Positions 9,788 to 17,901 of a DNA stretch of 64,000 nucleotides are shown here, piece by piece. The first letter of the stretch is position 1. Every line of letters begins with the position of its first letter. The notes below the pieces were generated by a model, which was not told where the DNA came from, searched no databases, and worked only from the letters and a program-made list of their open reading frames with translations. Source of the stretch: Pirellulales bacterium (GTDB lineage: Bacteria; Planctomycetota; Planctomycetia; Pirellulales; S012-138); the NCBI GenBank assembly GCA_028066245.1, contig JALCBR010000002.1, positions 96,758 to 160,757 on the forward strand, read 5' to 3'. A program made the position numbers and the translations under genes.

Positions 9788-10372
9788 ATGTTCACTGGCA
9801 TTATCGAAACACGAGCCCGTGTGGTGGATGTTGTTGAGGAGCCGCCTGGCGTGCGGCTGGTGATTGAAGCTCCCGCAATTGCGGTGGAAGCCAAGTTGGG
9901 TGAGAGCATAGCGCTCAATGGATGTTGTCTGACGGTGGTCAGCATCGCCGGCAGCAAGCTCTCTTTTCAAGCCGGACCGGAAACGCTGGTTCGTACGAAT
10001 CTCGGCAAGCTGACCGTTGACGCCTGCGTCAACTTGGAGCAATCACTCAAAGTGGGTGACCGTCTGGGAGGGCATTTTGTCACCGGACACGTTGACGGTT
10101 TAGGGTCGCTGGCTTCTCGCGAAGATGACGGCGAATGGTCCACCTTCTGGTTCAACGTGCCGGAGGAACTGGCGCGGCATATGGTCGCCAAGGGTTCCGT
10201 GGCCATCGACGGCGTCAGTCTGACGCTGGTTGAAGTCACGGAGAATCGCTTTAGCGTGGCCTTGATCCCACATACGCTCGACGTGACCACGTTGGGAGAA
10301 CTTGCGCCGGGCGATCCCGTCAACCTGGAAACAGACTTATTGGCCAAGTTCGTCCAGAAGCAAATGGGCTGA
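9788..10372 (+). CDS. ribE: Riboflavin synthase alpha subunit
   Basis: This enzyme dismutates two 6,7-dimethyl-8-ribityllumazine molecules to riboflavin and the pyrimidinedione. The N-terminus MFTGIIETRA is the family signature. The 194 residues contain two tandem lumazine-binding beta-barrel repeats, the first around GESIALNGCCLTV and the second around GHFVTGHVDG and SVAIDGVSLTL. Length is as expected. The gene is not with other rib genes; ribF is about 12 kb away on the opposite strand. It converges with the tryptophan dioxygenase gene, with 57 bases between the stops and no obvious terminator hairpin. Confidence 0.96.
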   Translation: MFTGIIETRARVVDVVEEPPGVRLVIEAPAIAVEAKLGESIALNGCCLTVVSIAGSKLSFQAGPETLVRTNLGKLTVDACVNLEQSLKVGDRLGGHFVTGHVDGLGSLASREDDGEWSTFWFNVPEELARHMVAKGSVAIDGVSLTLVEVTENRFSVALIPHTLDVTTLGELAPGDPVNLETDLLAKFVQKQMG

Positions 10373-10429
10373 CCGTTTTGCGGATTTTGAAAAGCGATGC
10401 ACGTCTGGCCCATCGCGATCAATCCCAGC

Positions 10430-11212
10430 TCAGAACCGATGACGGACGGCCCACAGGTCCGGGAAGATTGGCTGAAAGAGCGATTTCTTGAGGAACTCTA
10501 CACCCAGTGATCCTCCGGTCCCGTGTTTGGCGCCGATTGTTCTTTCCACGACTTTCACGTGACGATACCGCCATTCCTGCAAGCCTTCATCAAAGTCAGC
10601 CATCGATTCAAACAAGATCTCCATCCGCGGATCATTGCGGTACAAAGAGAAAATGCCATTCTGGATTTCCACGTTGGCGACCGTGGATTGCTCAACGTCC
10701 TTGTTCTTGATCTCAGCAGGAATCGTGATTCCGTTGAGGTCAAGGAACTTGTAGAAGTGGTCGATCAGTGACGGGTGGCTAAGCCGGCTGCGCAGCGTTT
10801 CAAAATCACCCTCTTCAGGATCTACGTATTTCAGTACTTCAGGGCGTTTGTACCCAAGCAGAAACTCGAACTCGCGGAATTGCCACGACTGGAATCCAGA
10901 GGAAGTTTCCAATCGGTCACGAAAGCTAGTGAAGGACATCGGGGTCATCGTCTCCAAGATATCCAGTTGTGCGACCAAGACCTTCATCATGATCCGCAGT
11001 CTTTTGAACGTGGCGATGGCGGCGAATAAGCGGTTCTCTGAGAAATCTTGGCATACCTTGTCTAACTCGTGCAGCAACTGCTTGAACCACAGTTCATATG
11101 TTTGGTGCACGGTGATGAACAGTAGTTCGTCATGTTCCTCCGGCTCGCTGAGTGGTGCCTGCAGTCCGAGCAATTCGGTAACTTTGAGGTATTTTCCGTA
11201 CGTGATGGACAT
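10430..11212 (-). CDS. Tryptophan 2,3-dioxygenase
   Basis: This haem enzyme opens the indole ring of L-tryptophan to give N-formylkynurenine, the first step of the kynurenine route. The 260 residues carry the hallmark ITVHQTYELWFKQLLHEL, with the active-site His after TV. They also carry RYRHVKVVERTIGAKHGTGG near the C-terminus, where the His of YRHV is the expected haem ligand and GTGG closes over substrate. The track starts at 11305; the ATG at 11212 (MSITYGKYLKVTELL) is the family-like N-terminus and gives normal length. No other kynurenine gene is in the window, so catabolism and NAD synthesis remain equally possible roles. Confidence 0.95.
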   Translation of the reverse strand: MSITYGKYLKVTELLGLQAPLSEPEEHDELLFITVHQTYELWFKQLLHELDKVCQDFSENRLFAAIATFKRLRIMMKVLVAQLDILETMTPMSFTSFRDRLETSSGFQSWQFREFEFLLGYKRPEVLKYVDPEEGDFETLRSRLSHPSLIDHFYKFLDLNGITIPAEIKNKDVEQSTVANVEIQNGIFSLYRNDPRMEILFESMADFDEGLQEWRYRHVKVVERTIGAKHGTGGSLGVEFLKKSLFQPIFPDLWAVRHRF

Positions 11213-11410
11213 GGAGTTTCCCGGTGCGATAACGCCGTGGATTGTGCGGAACCAACTCTTCCTCGCCGCGTTCATTCTCGACACCACCTGGCGAATGTCC
11301 AGCACAGCGAATTCTCACGAGCGGGTATCCGCTGGGTGGAAATTCCCATAAAACGGAGCTTGTGCTGAAGAGTTATTGTGTGCTGTTTGGTTGCTTCTTG
11401 ATCCCATCGC

Positions 11411-12223
11411 ATGTGCTTGCTTGCCGTTCATGTTCGATTTCGTCCCGATGTGCCGCTCCTATTGGCCGCAAATCGGGAGGAGTTCTATTCGCGACCGAGC
11501 CGACCGCCGGAGATCTTTCGTGATGAGCCGCCAGTCCTATGCGGCAGCGACGTACTCCAGGGCGGCACTTGGCTGGGGGTCAACGCCGTCTCGCTAGTTG
11601 TAGGTGTGACGAATCGCCACGGAGAACAAAGCTCCGCGCCGCCAGGTACCCCCGAGTCCAGGTCACGCGGCCTTCTGTGTCGAGACTTGTTGCGCTGCAC
11701 ATCTGTTGTCGCGGCGGTCGATCTGGCCCAACAAGAACTTGCTTCGGGTAGGTACCAAGGTGCAAATTTCTTTATTGCGGACCGGGATCTGGCGTTCGTC
11801 GTCCAGGGAGGTCAGCGTATCGATCGGATCGAACTTTCGTCGGGCATGCATCTGTTGACCAACGGTGACGTTGACGATGCCAAAGATCAGCGGCAAGAAT
11901 TGGCGCGGCAGATGTTCGCAAACGCTGGCTACAAGTCTGTGGATGAGTTTGTGGATGCCGCGCGGAAAATTTGTGGGCATGCGCCTGGTCAGCTGCAAGT
12001 TGCGCAAGAAAGCTCCATCGTCATTGAAGGTTCAGATCGGGGGACGGTTTCTTCGACGGTCATCACTCTCTCCGATGTTCCGTCCGAACGCCGGTACCTT
12101 TTCGCGCCTGGACCACCGCACCGCACAGAGTACGTCGAGCACTCGAACAAATTGAGCATGCTCTTGGAGCGAACTATCGCTGATCAACATTGTCCACCTC
12201 CTTTGGGAGCTGACTCGTCCTGA
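11411..12223 (+). CDS. NRDE family protein (TANGO2-like)
   Basis: The N-terminus MCLLAVHVRF, followed by LLLAANREEFYSRPS, is the NRDE/TANGO2 signature: Cys at position 2 and an Asn-Arg-Asp/Glu-Glu motif. The Cys2 suggests an N-terminal-nucleophile-like fold, although the biochemical role of the family remains debated (haem handling has been proposed for the animal members). Length (270 residues) is right for the family. GGTWLGVNAVSLVVGVTNR matches the conserved second block. The gene is followed 61 bases later by the mannose-1-phosphate guanylyltransferase gene. No cofactor or pathway can be deduced from the neighbours. Confidence 0.88.
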   Translation: MCLLAVHVRFRPDVPLLLAANREEFYSRPSRPPEIFRDEPPVLCGSDVLQGGTWLGVNAVSLVVGVTNRHGEQSSAPPGTPESRSRGLLCRDLLRCTSVVAAVDLAQQELASGRYQGANFFIADRDLAFVVQGGQRIDRIELSSGMHLLTNGDVDDAKDQRQELARQMFANAGYKSVDEFVDAARKICGHAPGQLQVAQESSIVIEGSDRGTVSSTVITLSDVPSERRYLFAPGPPHRTEYVEHSNKLSMLLERTIADQHCPPPLGADSS

Positions 12224-12284
12224 AGGGACCGGCGAGCTCGGCATTGAGTTGTTCACACGTTCATATCAGGGAGGATTTGCAATC

Positions 12285-13367
12285 ATGCTGCACGCTGTAA
12301 TCATGGCTGGCGGCTCGGGCACACGCTTCTGGCCGGTTAGCCGTCGCGACAGACCCAAGCAACTGATCGCATTGGCTGGCGAGCGGACGATGATCCAAAT
12401 GACGGTTGATCGCTTGCAGGGCCTGGTTGGCCCAGAGCAAACGTTGATTGTTACGAACCAGCGTTTAGTGGAGCCAATTCAGGAGCAATTACCTGAGTTG
12501 CCTGCGATGTCAGTGATTGGCGAGCCGTGCAAGCGTGACACGGCGCCCTGCATTGGACTAGCAGCACTCTTGTTGCTCGAACAAGATCCTGAGGCGGTCA
12601 TGCTGGTGATGCCGGCGGACCATGTGATTCGCCCTGAGGAAGATTTTCAGTCCGCCGTGCAATTTGCTGCAAGCCTGGTCGCTTCTGGCGATGCCGAGAT
12701 CGCGACGTTTGGGATTCGCCCAACATATCCAGCTGAGATCTTTGGATACATCCAGGGGGGCGAACCGATCTCCGACCAAGAATCAGGGATGTCGGCCTTC
12801 GCAGTGGCCAATTTTCGTGAAAAGCCTGGCGCGGAAACCGCACGGGAGTATCTTGCCGGCGGAGATTACTACTGGAACAGCGGGATTTTTCTGTGGAAAG
12901 CCAGCACTATTATGGCGGCGTTGGAGGAACATCAGCCAACCATGGTCGAGCATTTGCGGTCGACTGTGTCAGCATGGAAGACTAACGAGCGTGACGAAGT
13001 GTTTCAGCGGGAGTTCGCCGCGATTGAAGGTATCTCAGTCGACTATGCCGTGATGGAACACGCGAAGAACGTTGTGGTGGTGGAAGCGCCGTTTGAGTGG
13101 GATGACGTTGGCGGCTGGCAGGCAATGGCTCGCTTGCGAAATCAAGACGAGCGCGGGAACACCGTGATCGCTAAGCACCTGGCCGAGGATACATCCGGGT
13201 GCATTGTTCGCAGTGAAGGGGAGCATCTGATTGTGACGCTGGGGCTTGAGGACTGTTTGGTTGTCCACACCCCCAATGTTACGCTGGTCGCTGACAAGAA
13301 CCGTGAAGAGTCGATCCGGAAGCTTGTCGCAATGGTCGAAGAAAACGGCTGGCAGGAATACCTCTAG
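12285..13367 (+). CDS. manC: Mannose-1-phosphate guanylyltransferase
   Basis: This enzyme makes GDP-mannose from mannose 1-phosphate and GTP, the donor for surface polysaccharides. The nucleotidyltransferase signature IMAGGSGTRFWPVSRRDRPK starts at about residue 6, and NFREKPGAETAREYL matches the conserved FxEKP sugar-phosphate loop. At 360 residues it is the short form, without the C-terminal isomerase domain of the bifunctional type. The track starts at 12249, but the ATG at 12285 has a strong GGGAGG ribosome-binding site nine bases upstream and begins MLHAVIMAGG, so I chose it. The gene symbol follows the usual naming for the GDP-mannose pyrophosphorylase. Confidence 0.93.
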   Translation: MLHAVIMAGGSGTRFWPVSRRDRPKQLIALAGERTMIQMTVDRLQGLVGPEQTLIVTNQRLVEPIQEQLPELPAMSVIGEPCKRDTAPCIGLAALLLLEQDPEAVMLVMPADHVIRPEEDFQSAVQFAASLVASGDAEIATFGIRPTYPAEIFGYIQGGEPISDQESGMSAFAVANFREKPGAETAREYLAGGDYYWNSGIFLWKASTIMAALEEHQPTMVEHLRSTVSAWKTNERDEVFQREFAAIEGISVDYAVMEHAKNVVVVEAPFEWDDVGGWQAMARLRNQDERGNTVIAKHLAEDTSGCIVRSEGEHLIVTLGLEDCLVVHTPNVTLVADKNREESIRKLVAMVEENGWQEYL

Positions 13368-13560
13368 GAATTGCCAAAACATGTCAAATGCAGATGAGTA
13401 TGCCATCCACACAGAAACGTCAGCGACGTTGGCGATGGAAGCTACTGGTTGAGGGCGCAGATTGCCGTAAGCAATCAAGGTGAAGATTTGCCTGCTTGAC
13501 TGACCAGTTTATGCCGCCAGCCTGACTAATCCCCACGCAATCGACACTCACTCCAGTTTC

Positions 13561-13806
13561 ATGCAGATTACTGTCAAGCTGTTTGCCGTTGCCCGGCAAC
13601 TGGCCGGCGCGGACACGATAGACGTCGCGTTGCCAGCGGATGCCACCGTTTCAGCCCTACGGACTGCAATCGCAGCGCAACACCCGGCTTTGGAACGGAT
13701 CGTGGGGCAATTGAAGTTCGCCGTGAACGCGGACTATGCCACAGACGAAACCACACTGACCGAAGAGCAGGAGATCGCGTGCATTCCGCCTGTCAGTGGT
13801 GGCTGA
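13561..13806 (+). CDS. moaD: Molybdopterin synthase small subunit / ubiquitin-like sulfur carrier
   Basis: The 81-residue product has the MoaD beta-grasp fold features: MQITVKLFAVARQLAGA at the N-terminus and IPPVSGG at the C-terminus. The terminal Gly-Gly is the site of adenylation and thiocarboxylation, from which sulfur passes to the molybdopterin precursor. The expected partner MoaE and other moa genes are not in this window, so the gene is solitary here. ThiS-like carriers also end in GG, but FAxxRxLAG and the IPPVSGG tail favour MoaD. Confidence 0.92.
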   Translation: MQITVKLFAVARQLAGADTIDVALPADATVSALRTAIAAQHPALERIVGQLKFAVNADYATDETTLTEEQEIACIPPVSGG

Positions 13807-13880
13807 CAGGCTTGCGCTGTTGGAAGGGCGGTACGCATTGAAGGCGACTGTATCCTAAGAACGCGTGCCGCTGTGCTGGC

Positions 13881-15977
13881 TCATTTACGGTCTTTAGCCG
13901 AAGGGGGCGCAACGAGCGGCTTATCGCCGTTTGCAGAAGATGCGTTCTCTCGTCTGATTCGCAAGATCACGACGGCACGACGCGGCGTTTCGCTCAGAAC
14001 CTTATGATCGAATAGCTGATCAACAGCGGCCAACCCTCCGACCTGCCCGTTCGTTGGTCCTGCACTTGCTTGATGGTGTTCGCGCTGCGACTGACCCTGC
14101 CGCCGTCGCCCGCCGAGTCCAGGCGACCCCGCAAGTTTGTCGAGATCGGCGTTGCCATGATTTCCTTTGCCGCGACCTGCACGGGCGCGCGACCGAACAT
14201 TTCCGCGACGTTGGTTCACGTTTTCGTCTGCCGTGGAGCTACTATTTTCGGAAACCACTGTGTCACCGCCTACTTGCTGATCTTGCAAGCCCGCTTGATC
14301 ATCCGAGAGGCCTATGACTGAATCTGATTTCTCAACGATTGGCCATTGTTGGTACAAACGAACAGGTAGACGAACAGCCAAACCTTGCGAGACCGGCATG
14401 GGCTCGGTATTTGTTCGACCACGTTCGACGTTTTTGTCTGGAGAAGAATTGCGAGCGAACTGTGTGCTTTCTGAGCCGTGTTTCCCTTCCACAAGTGCGC
14501 CCCTAAACCAACTCCCGTCGATCGCTTGGTGTGCAAAGCGATCAATCGATGTCCCTAGGACAACACCATTACCAGCCCCATCTTGATAGAAGTACTGACC
14601 AAGCTGGCTGAACAATTGAGCACTGATTTCTTCGGTCAACTCTTTTTCTTCCGCTGGCGAGTTCGTAGCTGGATCCAATCTCCTGATGAGAGGGGGCTGT
14701 GTTGAAGCAAGAGCTAATCCCGAGATTGCGGCATCGATCCGACCTTGTGTTGATTCAACAAAAAACACTTCAATGCCCAATTGCCCATCAGCGAAAGCGA
14801 GAGTTGAGTCGTTCTTTTCGACTTGTCCACTCGTAGCAATTTGCTGCGCTCTGGCATCGCCGTCCTGTCCGTGGCCTTCACCTGCATCGCGTTTGACAGC
14901 CTCATCTTCTTGAGTTGCCAGCTGCCGCACTCGGCGTTGCGAAAAGAACGCCCACGTTTCACCTTGTGCATCTTGTGGGTCTGAGTTCAGCGCAGACTCA
15001 AACGCCGCCGCGATCTCCGCTTCTGAAACCCCCTCTGGCACGAAAAGATCACAATACAAAACCTCCGTTTGCCATTGTGGTTGCGCAGTGATGTAGTCGG
15101 CGCCGTCCGGAGGTTCGCCAAACTCCGCTAAACTTTGTTGCAGGCGATCTAGCATGCTGAGAACGTCGAGACTGGCTTGCGTATCGTCAGCAGATTCGTC
15201 ATTCTCATCATCCGAAGTGACCTGGGCGAATCGGACGTTGCTACTTCTGCGTCCTAACATTTCGATCTGATGCTCAGGCGAGTCGGCATCAGCAGATCGG
15301 AACTCAAGACCAACTTCCGGCGTGTTTTTCGCTTCGGGCTCCGCGCGGACCTCTGCTTGAACCGACTGGCGATTCTCGACATCGTATGGGTGGCTTGCAT
15401 TCGATTGAGCTTGAATGGAGCTTCCTAGAATACGCACCCCCGCTGATTCTCTAGGCACATTATGACTCAATGCAATGTTGTCACGCATGGCTACATGCGG
15501 AGACGTGCTGCCTGGCGGGAGAAGAATCAACGTAACCAAGCTTACCGCCGCGGCAATCCCGATCCAAGCAGGTGCTTGCCAGCGACTGGCCCTGGGAAGT
15601 GACTCAGGTAGCGCGGTAGTATGCCTTTTCTTTCTTCCATTTCCCTCGATGCGATTTGCTGTTGCGTCACTGCCGGTCGGCTCAGAAGACGTCTTGTGAG
15701 AGGCGGCATCGCGAACGGCCGGACCAAGGAGGATGCCTGGAGGTGCGGCGATGTTCTGTTGGGAGGCGATCTCTTCAAGCACTTCGTCAGTAAAGCGATC
15801 GGTCAGTCGGAACTGAGGAAGTTCTCTGAACGCTGCTTGAATGTCAGGCCAGCCTTGCAGGAATCCACTCAAATCACCGTCAACGTTGGCGGCTTGCTCG
15901 ATTTCTCCGCGCATCGCTTCTGACACCTGATTGTCCAGGTAGGCGGAAACGTCGGGATTATCGCGCCAAGATGACAT
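13881..15977 (-). CDS. Large anti-sigma-factor-like membrane protein
   Basis: The 698-residue product starts with a short cytoplasmic domain, about 75 residues (SAYLDNQVSEAMRGEIEQAA and similar). It resembles planctomycete anti-sigma N-termini but lacks the zinc HxxxCxxC motif. A single membrane helix lies at about 140-160 (WIGIAAAVSLVTLILLPP). The remaining ~530 residues would be outside and include Ser/Asp-rich and Arg/Gly/Asn-rich low-complexity tracts and no domain I recognise. No sigma factor gene is adjacent; a 300-base gap precedes its start. I infer an envelope-sensing role from the layout only. A plain membrane-anchored protein of unknown function is equally possible. Confidence 0.72.
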   Translation of the reverse strand: MSSWRDNPDVSAYLDNQVSEAMRGEIEQAANVDGDLSGFLQGWPDIQAAFRELPQFRLTDRFTDEVLEEIASQQNIAAPPGILLGPAVRDAASHKTSSEPTGSDATANRIEGNGRKKRHTTALPESLPRASRWQAPAWIGIAAAVSLVTLILLPPGSTSPHVAMRDNIALSHNVPRESAGVRILGSSIQAQSNASHPYDVENRQSVQAEVRAEPEAKNTPEVGLEFRSADADSPEHQIEMLGRRSSNVRFAQVTSDDENDESADDTQASLDVLSMLDRLQQSLAEFGEPPDGADYITAQPQWQTEVLYCDLFVPEGVSEAEIAAAFESALNSDPQDAQGETWAFFSQRRVRQLATQEDEAVKRDAGEGHGQDGDARAQQIATSGQVEKNDSTLAFADGQLGIEVFFVESTQGRIDAAISGLALASTQPPLIRRLDPATNSPAEEKELTEEISAQLFSQLGQYFYQDGAGNGVVLGTSIDRFAHQAIDGSWFRGALVEGKHGSESTQFARNSSPDKNVERGRTNTEPMPVSQGLAVRLPVRLYQQWPIVEKSDSVIGLSDDQAGLQDQQVGGDTVVSENSSSTADENVNQRRGNVRSRARAGRGKGNHGNADLDKLAGSPGLGGRRRQGQSQREHHQASAGPTNGQVGGLAAVDQLFDHKVLSETPRRAVVILRIRRENASSANGDKPLVAPPSAKDRK

Positions 15978-16280
15978 GGGTTCTGCGATTTGGTTCGCTG
16001 CTCCCGAGAGTTAGAAACTGGTGACCGTCATGGCCGCTTCCGGAGCGAGTTCTCCAGAACGACCGACCTATAACTTGGACGCAAAGCAATGTCTCAAGTT
16101 CCATGCTGAGTCATCCCTCACTCAGGATTACGGCGATCTGCGCATGGAACTGCTCGCCACGTGCTGTCAACGCATGTTACGGAGCCAGCTGGGCCGGGTC
16201 CAGGCTGGATTTTGCGACAGAAAGCCGCTTGCTTTGGAGTCACTAACAATCCGGATAACCGGACCAGCGTTGAAGTGCGT
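15978..16280. other. Intergenic region upstream of the anti-sigma-like gene, no gene seen
   Basis: About 300 bases separate the anti-sigma-like start from the mqnE stop. The one plus-strand ORF (87 residues, 16021-16284) has unremarkable composition, no family features and runs into the mqnE stop, so I do not accept it. Confidence 0.45.
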
Positions 16281-17426
16281 TTAGCCTGCGGTGGCTTCGA
16301 TTGGCGTTGAGATGGTCCACTCGGGACTGAGAGCCTTATCATCGGTTCTTGCCACACGGCGGTAGAGCGTATCTCGTTCGACGGGTTCCCGTCCTGCTTC
16401 CTCGATCAGATGGCGGATTTGATCGACGGTCAGCATCTCCGGAGTTGTCGCGCCGGCATCGTGGTAGATCAATTCGTGCCGTACCGTGCCATCCAAGTCA
16501 TCCGCGCCGTAGGAGAGCGCCGTTTGTGCGGTGCCGATTCCCAGCATGATCCAATAAGCTTTGATGTGAGGGATGTTGTCCAACATCAACCGGCTGATGG
16601 CCATTGTCCGCAGATCCATAAATGCGGACGGCTTCTTAATGTGATCCAATCCGGTGTTTTCTGGATGAAACGCCAAGGGAATGAATGTTTGGAAGCCGCC
16701 GGTTTCGTCCTGCAGCTCTCGTAATTGGCAAAGATGATCAATCCGATGATAGGCGTTCTCAATGTGCCCATAGAGCATGGTGCAATTGGTCTTCAACCCA
16801 AGCTGATGCGCTTGCCGATGGATGTCGATCCATTCAGCGGCATCGGCCTTGTGTTCGCAAATCCGGTCGCGAATTTCCGGGTGGAAGATTTCCGCTCCGC
16901 CGCCGGGCATACTGCCCAACCCGGCGTCGATCAACTCTTGCAAAATCTCGTTGTAGGACTTTCCCGTCATGTGCCGGAACCAGTTGATTTCGACTCCGGT
17001 CCAAGCCTTCAGGTGCAGGCGAGGGAAGGCATCGTGCAGAATCCGCACGATGTTGACGTACCATTCGTAGGGTCTCTGGTGGTGTAACCCACCGACGATG
17101 TGCATCTCCGTGCATCCATTGTCAACTGCTTCTTGTCCCCGCGCGATGATCTGCTCATCGCTCATCGTGTAGCCCTTAGGATCCCGAAGGTCCGACCGAA
17201 ACGCGCAAAAAACGCATCGATAGACACACACGTTGGTGGGGTTGAGGTGGGTGTTGATGTTGTAATAGGCCAGATTGCCGTTGTGGCGTTCACGGACGAC
17301 ATTGGCCAGCGCCCCGAGTTCATTCAGCGATACGTCCGGTCCATAGAGGAACAGGCCTTCTTCGCTGGTCAATCGGTCACCAGCGAGGACTTTGTCACGG
17401 ATCGAATTGAACGAAGCGCAAGCCAT
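16281..17426 (-). CDS. mqnE: Aminofutalosine synthase (menaquinone biosynthesis, radical SAM)
   Basis: MqnE joins the enolpyruvyl group of 3-[(1-carboxyvinyl)oxy]benzoate to adenosine from SAM to give aminofutalosine, an early step of the futalosine menaquinone route. The radical-SAM cluster motif is CVYRCVFCAF (CxxxCxxC), and the downstream MPGGGAEIF is characteristic of the MqnE/MqnC group. MqnE rather than MqnC is favoured by NINTHLNPTNVCVYRC and HIVGGLHHQRPYEWY. The track begins at 17618, but the extra 64 residues are not family-like. ATG 17426 follows CAGGAACAC and begins MACASFNSIRDKVLAG. The product is 381 residues. The bc complex genes upstream are the likely users of menaquinol. Confidence 0.93.
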   Translation of the reverse strand: MACASFNSIRDKVLAGDRLTSEEGLFLYGPDVSLNELGALANVVRERHNGNLAYYNINTHLNPTNVCVYRCVFCAFRSDLRDPKGYTMSDEQIIARGQEAVDNGCTEMHIVGGLHHQRPYEWYVNIVRILHDAFPRLHLKAWTGVEINWFRHMTGKSYNEILQELIDAGLGSMPGGGAEIFHPEIRDRICEHKADAAEWIDIHRQAHQLGLKTNCTMLYGHIENAYHRIDHLCQLRELQDETGGFQTFIPLAFHPENTGLDHIKKPSAFMDLRTMAISRLMLDNIPHIKAYWIMLGIGTAQTALSYGADDLDGTVRHELIYHDAGATTPEMLTVDQIRHLIEEAGREPVERDTLYRRVARTDDKALSPEWTISTPIEATAG

Positions 17427-17587
17427 GTGTTCCTGCAGGATTAGACAACGAAGGGCAGTTGACGTTCGAGCTGGGGTGAGATGCGACGATATCCACGATG
17501 TGGTAACCGTAGCGGATTCCGCCAGATTAACAGCCGACAGCGACTCGGGCGAGGGTCCGCTCGCACAGCGGTGATATTCTGTGATGG

Positions 17588-17824
17588 CTACGCTTGGATT
17601 TGACCCCGTCGACCACACAGTGGACAGATCATCGGATCGCCTTCTGGTTGGGGATTCTCAGCATCCACACGGAAAGCTTGGGTTTCACGATACGCACAAC
17701 TGGTGCAGCGGTGCTCCCAGGTATCGATCGTCTGCGTCTCGTCAGCAAAATGATTGTGAGAGCAGTTGATAGTCCCCTCACCGCATTTCTCGCACTCACC
17801 GGCGGCTTGTGTATGGCGCGGCAT
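17588..17824 (-). CDS. Small zinc-ribbon protein
   Basis: The 78-residue product carries three Cys pairs: CEKCGEG, CTSCAYRE and CPLCGRRG, plus a Cys-His pair (CSHNH) between the first two. Such spacing suggests one or two zinc ribbons. The track begins at 17944; ATG 17824 starts MPRHTQAAGECEKC after a GAGAG stretch and avoids overlap with the cytochrome b gene, so I chose it. It lies between cytochrome b and mqnE on the same strand and may be part of the same transcript. Function is unknown. Cys/Gly spacing of this regularity is unlikely by chance, so I regard it as a real gene. Confidence 0.65.
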   Translation of the reverse strand: MPRHTQAAGECEKCGEGTINCSHNHFADETQTIDTWEHRCTSCAYRETQAFRVDAENPQPEGDPMICPLCGRRGQIQA

Positions 17825-17901
17825 AATCGAGAACTCTCTCACTGCATCAGCATCTGGTGCACGTAGCTGTTTAGGGATTGGCTGAGCAGTCCATCTCGCC
17901 G

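Noticed and set aside
13381-13452. Short open frame of 23 residues after the mannose-1-phosphate guanylyltransferase gene
   Set aside because: Too short, with no motif or ribosome-binding site.
16021-16284. 87-residue plus-strand ORF between the anti-sigma-like gene and mqnE
   Set aside because: No ribosome-binding site, no family features, and it ends inside the mqnE stop. It is probably random open frame.
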